From positions 5,890,001 through 5,954,000 of the forward strand of contig NZ_JARUBE010000003.1 of NCBI RefSeq assembly GCF_029626035.1: a stretch of DNA of 64,000 nucleotides, given 5' to 3'. Shown one piece after another: positions 37,984-47,466 of the stretch (its first letter is position 1; every line of letters begins with the position of its first letter). The position numbers and the translations under genes were made by a program. The DNA comes from Micromonospora sp. WMMD980. GTDB lineage: Bacteria > Actinomycetota > Actinomycetes > Mycobacteriales > Micromonosporaceae. Below the pieces are notes generated by a model, which did no database searches, had not been told where the DNA came from, and saw nothing but the letters and a program-made list of their open reading frames with translations.

Positions 37984-38844
37984 GTGTCAACGCAGGTGCC
38001 CCGCCTCCTCGCCGGCCTGGTGGACGACGCCGCGGTCTTCCCCCCGGGCAACGCCGCGCTGCCCGACGCGGTGACCGCGCACCGCGAGCACCGCACGGCC
38101 TGGTACGCCGACCTGGTCGGCCCGCTGCTGCTGCCCGCCTCGGAGATCGTCCGCGGCGCGTTGCACGGCGTGGTGGACCCGGGCCTCGTCATCGGGCTGA
38201 TCGGTGACACCGGCCTCGACCAACTGCCCGCCGCGCTGTCGGCCCTGACGCCCGACGGGGTCACCGCCCGGCAGGTCGAGGCGCCGGTCGCCAAGCGCGG
38301 CGAGGACCCGCAGCCCGGCCTGGCCGAGTTGGTCGCGCTCGCCGGCCGGCTCGACGGCACCGCCGTCTACGCGGAGATCCCGCTGACCTTCGGGCTGATG
38401 GGCGCGCTGGACTCGCTCGCGCGGGCCCGCGCCGGCGGGTTGCCGGTGGCGGCCAAGTTCCGTACCGGCGGGCTGGCCGCCGAGCTGTTCCCGACCCCGG
38501 TCGAGCTGGCCGCGGTGATTCGCGCCTGCCACGAGCGGGACCTGCCGTTCAAGCTCACCGCCGGGCTGCACCACGCGATCCGGCACCGCGACCCGGAGAC
38601 CGGCTTCACCCACCACGGCTTCGTCAACGTGCTTGCCGCCACGCTCGCCGCCGTCGACGGCGCCGAGGTGGACGGGGTGGCCGAGCTGCTGGCCGCCACC
38701 GACCCGCTGCGCGTGGTCGAGTCGGCCCGCGCCCGGCGTGCGGCTCCGCGTCCGCTCTGGGCCGGGTACGGCTCGTGCAGCATCTCCGAACCACTGACCG
38801 ATCTGATCCGGCTGGGGCTGGTGAACGGAGGCTTCGAAGCATGA
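37984..38844 (+). CDS. Uncharacterised enzyme-like protein of the homogentisate locus
   Basis: 286 residues. I do not recognise a named family. Alternating hydrophobic strands and helices (AVYAEIPL, LPVAAKFRTGG, LPFKLTAGLHHAIRH, HGFVNVLAATLAAV) suggest a TIM-barrel-like fold, and conserved-looking polar residues (Lys in AAKFRTGG, the His pair in GLHHAIRH, Lys in FKLTAG) look like an active site. The gene overlaps the fumarylacetoacetase start by ATGA (38841-38844) and is divergent from hmgA, so it belongs to the tyrosine/homogentisate pathway, where maleylacetoacetate isomerase is otherwise missing. GTG 37984 has no Shine-Dalgarno; a TACATT or CATTCT box is close upstream. Isomerase activity is a hypothesis. 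Confidence 0.7.
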   Translation: MSTQVPRLLAGLVDDAAVFPPGNAALPDAVTAHREHRTAWYADLVGPLLLPASEIVRGALHGVVDPGLVIGLIGDTGLDQLPAALSALTPDGVTARQVEAPVAKRGEDPQPGLAELVALAGRLDGTAVYAEIPLTFGLMGALDSLARARAGGLPVAAKFRTGGLAAELFPTPVELAAVIRACHERDLPFKLTAGLHHAIRHRDPETGFTHHGFVNVLAATLAAVDGAEVDGVAELLAATDPLRVVESARARRAAPRPLWAGYGSCSISEPLTDLIRLGLVNGGFEA

Positions 38845-38993
38845 CCGAACGCACCGAGTGGAGCGAGGGCCGTGAGGGCATGCCCGGCCAGCTCGGCATG
38901 ACCGAACGCACCGAGTGGAGCGAGGGCCGTGAGGGCATGCCCGGCCAGCTCGGCATGACCGAACGCACCGAGCGGAGCGAGGGCCGTGAGGGC
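38841..38993 (+). repeat. 57-bp in-frame tandem repeat at the 5' end of fahA (2.7 copies)
   Basis: Copies start at ATG 38841, 38898 and 38955; the first two are 57 bp and identical, the third is cut to 39 bp with one change (TGG to CGG codon). Each unit begins ATGACCGAACGCACC and encodes MTERTEWSEGREGMPGQLG. The fourth ATG (38994) begins the conserved enzyme. Confidence 0.9.
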
Positions 38994-40193
38994 ATGACGT
39001 GGGTTCCAGGAGCGGCGGGGTCGCCGTACGGGGTGACGAACCTGCCGTACGGCGTGTTCCGGCACGGCGACCGCGAGCCGCGGATCGGGGTCCGGATCGG
39101 CGACCTCGTGTTCGACCTGGCCGGCGCGGAGGCGGCCGGCCTGGTGCTGGCCGCCGGGGCGCTGGGCCGGCACACGCTCAACGCCTTCCTGGCGCTCGGC
39201 CGGCCGCAGTGGACGGCCGTCCGGGAGCGGGTCACCGAGCTGCTCACCGACCCGGCGCACCGGCCGGCGGTGGAGCCGCTGCTGGTGCCGGTCGCCGAGG
39301 TCGAGATGCTGCTCCCGTTCGAGGTGGCCGACTACGTCGACTTCTACTCCTCCGAGCACCACGCCGGGAACGTCGGGCAGATCTTCCGGCCCGGCCAGCC
39401 GCCACTGCTGCCCAACTGGAAGCACGTGCCGATCGGCTACCACGGCCGGGCCGGGACGGTGGTCGTCTCCGGAACCCCGGTGGTCCGACCGACCGGGCAG
39501 CGGGCCAGCGCGCAGGGCCCGACCACCGGCGCCTCGGTACGCCTCGACATCGAGGCCGAGGTCGGCTTCGTGGTCGGCGTGCCGAGTCGGCTCGGCGACC
39601 GGGTGCCGGCCGCCGAGTTCGCCGACCACGTCTTCGGCGTGGTGCTCGTCAACGACTGGTCGGCCCGGGACATCCAGGCATGGGAATATCAGCCGCTCGG
39701 CCCGTTCCTCGGCAAGTCGTTCGCCACCTCCGTCTCCGGCTGGGTCACGCCGCTGGAGGCGCTCGCCGACGCGTTCGTGCCCGCGCCCGACCAGGACCCA
39801 CCGGTGCAGGACTACCTCCGGGACACCCCGCACCTCGGGCTGGACCTCACGCTGGGCGTGGAGTGGAACGGCGAACGGGTGGCCGAGCCGCCGTTCGCCA
39901 CCATGTACTGGACCCCGGCCCAGCAACTCGCCCACCTCACCGTCAACGGGGCGTCGCTGCGCACCGGCGACCTCTACGCCTCGGGCACCGTCTCCGGACC
40001 GGCACGCGACCAGGTCGGCTCGTTCCTGGAACTCACCTGGGGCGGGGCCGAGCCGGTGAAGTTCGCCGACGGCAGCCAGCGGACCTTCCTGCAGGACGGC
40101 GACACGGTGACGATCACCGCCACCGCGCCCGGGCCGGACGGCACCACGATCGCGCTCGGCGAGGTCACCGGGACGGTCCTTCCGGCCCGCTGA
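38841..40193 (+). CDS. fahA: Fumarylacetoacetase
   Basis: Last step of tyrosine breakdown, splitting fumarylacetoacetate to fumarate and acetoacetate. The enzyme proper runs from ATG 38994 (399 residues): N-terminal domain with YGVTNLPYGVFRHG, then the FAH catalytic core with DFYSSEHHAGNVG, LLPNWKHVPIGYHGRAGTVV, the metal-binding DIEAEVGFVVG, VNDWSARDIQAWEYQPLGPFLGKSF. From ATG 38841 the frame adds 51 residues made of a 19-residue repeat with no similarity to the family; that ATG overlaps the upstream stop and has GGAGG 9 nt before it, so the extension may really be translated. Both starts should be considered. Coupled to the unknown gene 37984. Confidence 0.92.
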   Translation: MTERTEWSEGREGMPGQLGMTERTEWSEGREGMPGQLGMTERTERSEGREGMTWVPGAAGSPYGVTNLPYGVFRHGDREPRIGVRIGDLVFDLAGAEAAGLVLAAGALGRHTLNAFLALGRPQWTAVRERVTELLTDPAHRPAVEPLLVPVAEVEMLLPFEVADYVDFYSSEHHAGNVGQIFRPGQPPLLPNWKHVPIGYHGRAGTVVVSGTPVVRPTGQRASAQGPTTGASVRLDIEAEVGFVVGVPSRLGDRVPAAEFADHVFGVVLVNDWSARDIQAWEYQPLGPFLGKSFATSVSGWVTPLEALADAFVPAPDQDPPVQDYLRDTPHLGLDLTLGVEWNGERVAEPPFATMYWTPAQQLAHLTVNGASLRTGDLYASGTVSGPARDQVGSFLELTWGGAEPVKFADGSQRTFLQDGDTVTITATAPGPDGTTIALGEVTGTVLPAR

Positions 40194-40342
40194 CATCCAC
40201 CTTCCGCGTCGACGGCCCCGGATCGCACCCACTGTGCGACCGGGGTCGTCGCGTTGCGCGTTGATCGACGCGGGTCGCGCGCGCGCCCGGGCGGTGCCGG
40301 TCCGGAGGCGCACGCGAGGAGTGCACACAGGAAGGACCGAGC

Positions 40343-40552
40343 ATGACCGAGTTGACCGGCGCCGTCTGGCGCACCAGCAGCCGATCGAACGATCAGGGCC
40401 TCTGCGTCGAGGTGGCCACCAACGTGGTCACCGCGCACGGCGTGGTGGGCGTACGCGACTCGAAGGACCAGGACGGTCCGACGCTCGCGGTGAGCCCGCC
40501 GGGCTGGACCGCTTTCGTCACGGCGTTGCGCGGCGACGCCCTTCGCGGCTGA
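40343..40552 (+). CDS. Orphan DUF397 protein
   Basis: 69 residues. The family pattern is complete: WRTSSRSNDQGLCVEVA, VVGVRDSKDQDGPTLAVSPPGWTAFVTAL. DUF397 proteins normally sit directly behind an Scr1-type HTH regulator gene and form regulator/small-protein pairs in actinomycete development and metabolism. Here the neighbours are fahA and an SRPBCC gene and no HTH gene is adjacent, so it is solitary. ATG 40343 has GGAAGGA 8 nt upstream. No structure beyond the domain itself. Confidence 0.85.
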   Translation: MTELTGAVWRTSSRSNDQGLCVEVATNVVTAHGVVGVRDSKDQDGPTLAVSPPGWTAFVTALRGDALRG

Positions 40553-40663
40553 CCGATCCCGCCGGACCCCGGCGCCCCGTACGGGGCGCCGGTGGTGGAA
40601 ATGTCACTCTGAGGCTCCCCTGGACCGGTGACGGCCCGTACCGTGGACGACACGGGAGGTGCC

Positions 40664-41146
40664 ATGTCGACGGTGACCGTTTCCGCCTTCATCGAAGCGC
40701 AGGACGCCGATCTGTGGCGCCTGCTCACCGACCTTCCGGCCCGTGCCGACTGGCTCTCCGCGGTGGGCGAGGTCGAGGTGCTCACCGGCGGCGGGTTCGC
40801 CGCCGGCACCTCCTGGCGGGAGACCCGGGTCCGGCCGGACGGCGGGTCCGAGCCGGAACAGTTCGAGGTGATCGAGGCGATCGCCCCGCGCCGGGTGGTG
40901 CTCTGCTCGCGCGGTGCCGGCGTCGACTACCGGATCACCTGGGCGCTGCGCACGGTCGAGCGGCGGCGACGCGGCTGCACCGAGGTCACCGTCCGGCAGG
41001 AGGCGGTGCCGACCCGACCGTACGGCCGGGTGTTGGCCCTGATCCTCGGCGGCCTGGCCGCACGGGCGGTGGAGGGGGCGCTCCGACGCGACCTGGCCGA
41101 TCTGGCCCTGGCCGCCGGTCCCGCCCGCTCCACCGAGGCCGCCTGA
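40664..41146 (+). CDS. SRPBCC-fold (START-like) ligand-binding protein
   Basis: 160 residues. The polyketide-cyclase/dehydrase-type pattern is visible: MSTVTVSAFIEAQDADLWRLLTDLPARADWLSAVGEVEVL at the N-terminus, then a long beta sheet and a C-terminal helix (GGLAARAVEGALRRDLADLAL). Such proteins bind hydrophobic ligands in a deep pocket; no catalytic residues are predictable. No polyketide genes are adjacent. ATG 40664 with GGGAGG 4 nt upstream; GTG 40628 in frame is an alternative but adds residues outside the fold. Confidence 0.8.
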   Translation: MSTVTVSAFIEAQDADLWRLLTDLPARADWLSAVGEVEVLTGGGFAAGTSWRETRVRPDGGSEPEQFEVIEAIAPRRVVLCSRGAGVDYRITWALRTVERRRRGCTEVTVRQEAVPTRPYGRVLALILGGLAARAVEGALRRDLADLALAAGPARSTEAA

Positions 41147-41206
41147 GCCGGCCCACCGCTTGCCGACGCTGCGCGTCGCCGTGCCGTGCCGGCGTCCCGG
41201 TGTCGG

Positions 41207-41256
41207 GCTCTGGGTGCGTTTGTGGTCGCCGGGGCAACCACGAGCGCACCCAGAGC
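41207..41256 (+). terminator. Long hairpin after the SRPBCC gene
   Basis: GCTCTGGGTGCG (41207-41218) pairs perfectly with CGCACCCAGAGC (41245-41256); inside, GTGGT pairs with ACCAC. The 50-nt structure lies 60 nt after the stop in an otherwise featureless 198-nt gap and probably ends that transcript. Confidence 0.55.
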
Positions 41257-41344
41257 TTCCGGGAGCCGCCGGCCCGCGGCGGTGAGCGGGCGATCGGCTC
41301 GCGCTCCGGCCGGGGCCGGTAGGGTGCCGGGGCGGAGGTGGCGG

Positions 41345-42598
41345 ATGGCGAAGGCCGGCAGGCGGCGGGCCGTGGTGGCGATGGCGGCGGTGCTGGCCGT
41401 CGCGGCGTCGGTCGCCGTGGTCGCCCGGGTGTTGGCCCCGGCCGAGGTCGAAACCGTGGCCCGCGAGCCCTACCCGGCGGCGCCCGCGCCGACCGCCGGG
41501 GTGATCGGGCGGCTGCCGGTGGCGCCGCTCGTCGTGGACAACCGGCTCCGCGTCTACGCCGGCGCCCGCCAGGTGTACGCGGACCAGCCGGTCACCGGCC
41601 GGCACCGGGTCACCCCGTTCTGGTCCTACCGCCGCTGGCCGGCGAAGCTGGTCGGGGTGCTCGCCGAGGGCACCACCGTGGTCAGCCGCTGGTCCGACGG
41701 GAAACTGGTGGCGCTGGACGCGCGTACCGGACGGGTGTCCTGGCGCGCCGACGGGCCGCCGCCGGGCTCGGTGCCGAAGCCCCGCCGCACGTTCGCCGCC
41801 ACGGTCTGGGACCCGGCCGGCCTGCACCTCGCGCGCACCGCCGAGGGTCTCGACGTGCTGCTCGCCGCCGGTCCGGGAGCGGTCGGCGGATACGCCCTGG
41901 CCGACGGTCGGCGGCTCTGGCGCGCCGACGTCGAGCGGGACTGCCGGGTCGACGTGGGCAGCACCGCGAGCGGTGAGATGGTCGGGGTGGACACCTGCGC
42001 GGGGCCGCCCTCGGTCGAGTTGCGGGACGCGGGGACCGGCGTGGTCCGCACCCGCTGGCGGCCACCGGACGCGCCCGGGCACCTCGTGGTCACTGCGGTC
42101 GGCTGCCGCGACGGGCACTCCGGCTGCCGCGGCCTGCGTACCGCCGGGCCGGACGGGGCGAACGGCCGCGGCTGGCTGGTGACCGATCCGGGCGAGCCGA
42201 CGGCCGCGCCCGGCCTGGACGCAGCGGACGCGGTGCTGGACGGCGAGCGGGTGGTGGAAACCTCCGGCGGTGTGGTGACCGCGCGGTCCGCGCGCACCGG
42301 CGAGGAACTGTGGCGGCGGGCGGACATCCACCCGGCGCGGGTGCTCGCCACCGAACCGGGCCGGGTGCACCTGCTGACCGACCGGCGTGAGTTGGTCACG
42401 ATCGACCCGCTCACCGGCGCGACCCGGTCCGAGTTCGTGTTCACCGCCGGGCGGGACGGGATCGGCTGGCAGCCGGGCCGGGCGTACGCGGTGGGCGGCT
42501 ACGTCGCGGTGGAGCGCGCCCGGGAGGACGCCACCCCGGACGACGACGACCAGGGCTGGTTCCTGATGGCCGAGCCGGTCCTGCTCGCCGCCACCTGA
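41345..42598 (+). CDS. Membrane-anchored PQQ-like beta-propeller protein (copy 1)
   Basis: 417 residues. N-terminal transmembrane anchor or signal (AVVAMAAVLAVAASVAVVARVLA, residues about 9-31), then a propeller built from blades with the repeated pattern KLVALDARTGRVSWRADG, GYALADGRRLWRADV, VVTARSARTGEELWRRADI and ELVTIDPLTGATRSE. PQQ-like repeats of this kind without the enzyme's Asp/Ca ligands are usually protein scaffolds (BamB-like), not dehydrogenases. Cys residues in the third and fourth blades could form disulfides. ATG 41345 follows GGAGGTGG; TAGGGT at about 41319-41324 is a candidate -10. A related protein is encoded at 47467. Confidence 0.8.
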   Translation: MAKAGRRRAVVAMAAVLAVAASVAVVARVLAPAEVETVAREPYPAAPAPTAGVIGRLPVAPLVVDNRLRVYAGARQVYADQPVTGRHRVTPFWSYRRWPAKLVGVLAEGTTVVSRWSDGKLVALDARTGRVSWRADGPPPGSVPKPRRTFAATVWDPAGLHLARTAEGLDVLLAAGPGAVGGYALADGRRLWRADVERDCRVDVGSTASGEMVGVDTCAGPPSVELRDAGTGVVRTRWRPPDAPGHLVVTAVGCRDGHSGCRGLRTAGPDGANGRGWLVTDPGEPTAAPGLDAADAVLDGERVVETSGGVVTARSARTGEELWRRADIHPARVLATEPGRVHLLTDRRELVTIDPLTGATRSEFVFTAGRDGIGWQPGRAYAVGGYVAVERAREDATPDDDDQGWFLMAEPVLLAAT

Positions 42599-42639
42599 GC
42601 AGCCGGCCGGCGCCGGCCGGTGTCGTTCTGTCGTTCGGT

Positions 42640-42690
42640 GAGAAGGGGCCCCTTCTCGACGCCAGGCGTTAAGAAGGGGCCCCTCCTTAC
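42640..42690. repeat. GGGGCCCC palindromic repeats at the 3' end of the aminotransferase gene
   Basis: Two units: GAGAAGGGGCCCCTTCTC (42640-42657, a perfect palindrome) and a 23-bp unit at 42668-42690 with the core AAGGGGCCCCTCC. The complement of the second begins GTAAGGAGGGG; its TAA is the stop codon of the aminotransferase. Probably also a bidirectional terminator between the two convergent genes. Confidence 0.75.
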
Positions 42691-43790
42691 GCCAGGGCGG
42701 CTTCGGCTGCGGCGAGGAACGCGTCGTTCTCGGCCGGGGTGCCGATGGTGACCCGGACGCCGTCGCCCGGGAACGGCCGCACGATCACGCCGCGCGCCTC
42801 GCACGCCTTGCCGAACGCCACCGCCCGCTCGCCCAGCGGCAGCCAGACGAAGTTGGCCTGGCTCTCCGGCACGTCCGGCACGAACTTGCGCAGCGCCTCG
42901 GTGACCCGGTCCCGCTCGGCCACCACGAGCGCACAGCGCCGCTCCACCTCGTCGGCCTGGGCCAGCGCGGCCAGCGCGCCGGCCTGGGCGGCCGTGCTGG
43001 TGGAGAACGGGGTGACCACCTTGCGCACCGCGGCGGCCACCGCCGGCGCGGCGACCAGCCAGCCGATCCGCAGACCGGCCAGGCCCCACGCCTTGGAGAG
43101 CGTGCGCAGCACCGCCACGTTCGGCCGGTCCAGGTAGCCGAGGCCGTCGGGCACCTCGGCGTCGGTGACGAACTCCCGGTAGGCCTCGTCGATCACCACG
43201 AGCACGTCGTCCGGCATCGCGTCGAGGAAGCGGTCCAGATCGGCCCTGCGCACCGCCGTGCCGGTCGGGTTGTTCGGGTTGCAGACCAGGACCATCCGGG
43301 TCCGGTCGGTCACCGCCGCGGCCATCGCGTCGAGGTCGTGCCCGTGGCCGGCGTCGTTGGGCACCCGCACGCTCGTCGCGCCGCTGGTCGCCGCGATGAT
43401 CGGGTACGCCTCGAAGGAGCGCCACGAATAGATCAGCTCGTCGCCGGGCAGGCAGGTGGCCCGCACCAGGTGCTCGGCCAGCGCCACCGAGCCGCAGCCG
43501 GTGGCGATCCGGTCGGCGTCCACGCCGTAGCGTTCGGCGAGGGCCTCGCGCAGCGCCACCACGCCCATGTCGGGGTAGCGGTGCGAACCGGCGACCGCCT
43601 CGGCGACCGCCTCCACCACGCCCGGCAGCGGGCCGTACGGCACCTCGTTGCTGGCCAGCTTGATCGCCTCGGGCAGGCCCAGCTCGCGGGCCAGGTCGGC
43701 CGGGCTGCGGCCGGGCACGTAGTTGGGCAGCGCGTCCAGGTCGGCGCGGGTGAGCCGCAGCGGAGGCCGGTGACGTCCGGTGTCGGTCAT
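42687..43790 (-). CDS. Aromatic/histidinol-phosphate-type aminotransferase
   Basis: 367 residues, fold-type I PLP enzyme. The Schiff-base lysine lies in [26 protein letters not shown] and [10 protein letters not shown] are the PLP-pocket Asn and Asp/Tyr blocks. It is closest to HisC/Pat (phenylalanine aminotransferase) proteins; a true hisC normally sits in the his operon, so an aromatic amino-acid role is likelier. With HPPD 1.7 kb upstream on the same strand it could make 4-hydroxyphenylpyruvate from tyrosine. ATG 43790 overlaps the stop of the upstream RDD gene (ATGA). Its TAA stop lies inside a repeat element. Confidence 0.86.
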   Translation of the reverse strand: MTDTGRHRPPLRLTRADLDALPNYVPGRSPADLARELGLPEAIKLASNEVPYGPLPGVVEAVAEAVAGSHRYPDMGVVALREALAERYGVDADRIATGCGSVALAEHLVRATCLPGDELIYSWRSFEAYPIIAATSGATSVRVPNDAGHGHDLDAMAAAVTDRTRMVLVCNPNNPTGTAVRRADLDRFLDAMPDDVLVVIDEAYREFVTDAEVPDGLGYLDRPNVAVLRTLSKAWGLAGLRIGWLVAAPAVAAAVRKVVTPFSTSTAAQAGALAALAQADEVERRCALVVAERDRVTEALRKFVPDVPESQANFVWLPLGERAVAFGKACEARGVIVRPFPGDGVRVTIGTPAENDAFLAAAEAALA

Positions 43791-44788
43791 GGGGTGTCTC
43801 CCGGGGGGTCGGCGCGGTCGTGCGGGGTGGTGCGGGGGTCGGGGCGGGTGCGGGGGAGCTGGACCACGACGGTCTGCGCCCGCTTGTCGTGCAGCGCCTG
43901 GCGCAGCGGCTGGTCGAACAGCGGCGAGACGGCGTCGACGAACTGGAGCACCAGCCCCAGCCCGCAGCAGTACCAGAGCAGCGTGGGCATGCCGAGCGTG
44001 CTCCAGCGCCGGAAGGCCCGGCCGAAGCCGAGCGGTTGGTTCGCCTCGACCGGCAGCGCGCGGATGCCGGCCATCCGCTTGCCGAAGGTCTGCCCGCGCG
44101 CCGCCATCGACGGCACCTCGTAGGCGAACCAGAGCGCGGTGGCGATCAGCAGGATGACGACCTGCAATCCGCCGGCCTGGTCGTCGATCTGGGGCAGCCC
44201 CTCGGTGGAGGTGTCACCGTTCACCGCCCGGCGCATCGTCTCCCGTAGGTAGGGCGAGATCGCCTCGAAGTAGCGCCAGACGAACCACCCGTTGACCAGG
44301 GCGTTGAGGAGGAACACCACGCCCAGGTCGATCAGGCGGGCGACCAGCCGCGCGCCGTACGAGGCGAGCGGCAGCCCGTGCGGGCGCGGGATCGGCGGTC
44401 GGCCCGGCCACTGCGGGTACGGCCAGCCCGGCGGCGGCCCGTGCTGGCCCTGCTGCCCCGGCTGACCGGGCTGCCCCGGCCACGATCCGGCCTGGCCCGG
44501 CTGGTCCGGCCACGATCCGGCCTGGCCCGGCCACGGCCCGGCCTGGTCCGGCCGCCCGGGTGCGCCGGACGTCGAGACCGGCTCGGGCGAGCCGGCCGCG
44601 CCCGAGGTCGGCCGGTCGTCGGTCGCACCGGGGGCCGGCGTGGTGGCCGGCTCGGGCTCGGCCGGCGGCGGACCGTCGGGCGGGGTGACGTCGACCGGAA
44701 TCGGCGCGCCGATCCACCCCTCCCCGTCCCACCAGCGGCGGGTCTCCGGCTCGGCGGGGTCGACGTACCAGCCGGGTTCCAGACTCAC
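43787..44788 (-). CDS. RDD-family membrane protein with Pro/Gly-rich N-terminus
   Basis: 333 residues. A DUF2510 motif starts the protein ([19 protein letters not shown], residues 4-22), followed by about 120 residues of Pro/Gly/Gln-rich linker with repeats of the type [10 protein letters not shown], then an RDD domain with about three to four membrane helices ([49 protein letters not shown]). The Arg-Asp pair of the first helix (ARLIDLG) names the family. Function unknown; ion or osmolyte transport has been reported for some RDD proteins. GTG 44788 is the best start because DUF2510 begins there. Confidence 0.82.
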   Translation of the reverse strand: MSLEPGWYVDPAEPETRRWWDGEGWIGAPIPVDVTPPDGPPPAEPEPATTPAPGATDDRPTSGAAGSPEPVSTSGAPGRPDQAGPWPGQAGSWPDQPGQAGSWPGQPGQPGQQGQHGPPPGWPYPQWPGRPPIPRPHGLPLASYGARLVARLIDLGVVFLLNALVNGWFVWRYFEAISPYLRETMRRAVNGDTSTEGLPQIDDQAGGLQVVILLIATALWFAYEVPSMAARGQTFGKRMAGIRALPVEANQPLGFGRAFRRWSTLGMPTLLWYCCGLGLVLQFVDAVSPLFDQPLRQALHDKRAQTVVVQLPRTRPDPRTTPHDRADPPGDTP

Positions 44789-44810
44789 GGTCGTGCCTCG
44801 CTGCGCTCGC

Positions 44811-45494
44811 TCACGGTCCAACCTTAACGACGACCGTGTTCGCGAACTTGTCGTGGAGGCACTGCTGCCAGGGCTTGTCCCAGAGCTGCCAGAAGCCGTC
44901 GAGGTAGCTGAGGAACGGCACCAGCGACCCGGCGACGAACTCGACGAGGTAGCGCTTGCCGAGCATGCCCCGGGTCAGCGTGGCGCCGGGCCGCGCCGGC
45001 ACGATCCGTAGCTTCATCACCTTCTTGCCCAGCGTCTGCCCGCTCCGGCGGGCGTACTCCACGTGGTAGAGCCAGTAGAAGACCAGCACCACCAGGAAGA
45101 GTCCCAGCTCGGCGGCGAGGAGCGGAAGGAAGATCTCCGTCCAGACCGTGGCCGGATCGGGCCCCTCCGGGCCGGCGGCGCTCAGGTCGTCGACCACCCG
45201 GAAGACGATCCACAGGAAGACCGGCAGGAACAGCACCATGGCCACCGCCGAGGCCACCGCGGTGTCGATCAGCCAGGCCAGCAGCCGGTCGCCGAAGCTG
45301 GCCAGCGGCCGTCCGTCCGGCGCGACCGGGGGCGGGGCGAGCGGCGGGTACGGCGCGTACCCGGGCGGGGGCGGCGGGTAGCCGGGCACGCCCGCGTACG
45401 TCGGCGGGGTGCGCTGCGTGGGCGGCGCGAAGCCGCCGCCCACGGGCGGGGGCCCGGCAGGCGGCGGCGTCGGGTTCGGGGGAGGCTGGGTCAC
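44811..45494 (-). CDS. RDD-family membrane protein
   Basis: 227 residues. About 60 Pro-rich residues (PPPNPTPPPAGPP, PGYPPPPPGYAPYPP) precede an RDD domain: FGDRLLAWLIDTAVASAVAMVLFLPVFLWIVF, then LPLLAAELGLFLVVLVFYWLY and RRSGQTLGKKVMKLRIV, and a final ...CLHDKFANTVVVK typical of the family's end. Tandem with the second RDD gene (22-nt gap), probably by duplication. The start is GTG 45494, read on the minus strand. The gene is downstream of HPPD on the same strand with a 10-nt gap, so all four genes 46710 to 42687 may form one transcript. Confidence 0.82.
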   Translation of the reverse strand: MTQPPPNPTPPPAGPPPVGGGFAPPTQRTPPTYAGVPGYPPPPPGYAPYPPLAPPPVAPDGRPLASFGDRLLAWLIDTAVASAVAMVLFLPVFLWIVFRVVDDLSAAGPEGPDPATVWTEIFLPLLAAELGLFLVVLVFYWLYHVEYARRSGQTLGKKVMKLRIVPARPGATLTRGMLGKRYLVEFVAGSLVPFLSYLDGFWQLWDKPWQQCLHDKFANTVVVKVGP

Positions 45495-45504
45495 GCGGAC
45501 AGTG

Positions 45505-47387
<1,883 letters not shown>

Positions 47388-47454
47388 ATTCGAGCCCGGG
47401 CAAGAAGGGGCGCGACACGCCCCGCGTGGAGCCCGAGGGAACGGTGATCGTCGC

Positions 47455-47460
47455 TACCGT
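47455..47460 (+). promoter_or_regulatory. -10 box (TACCGT) of the second propeller gene, leaderless geometry
   Basis: TACCGT ends exactly 6 nt before GTG 47467 and no Shine-Dalgarno is present. Confidence 0.5.
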
Positions 47461-47466
47461 GTCGGT

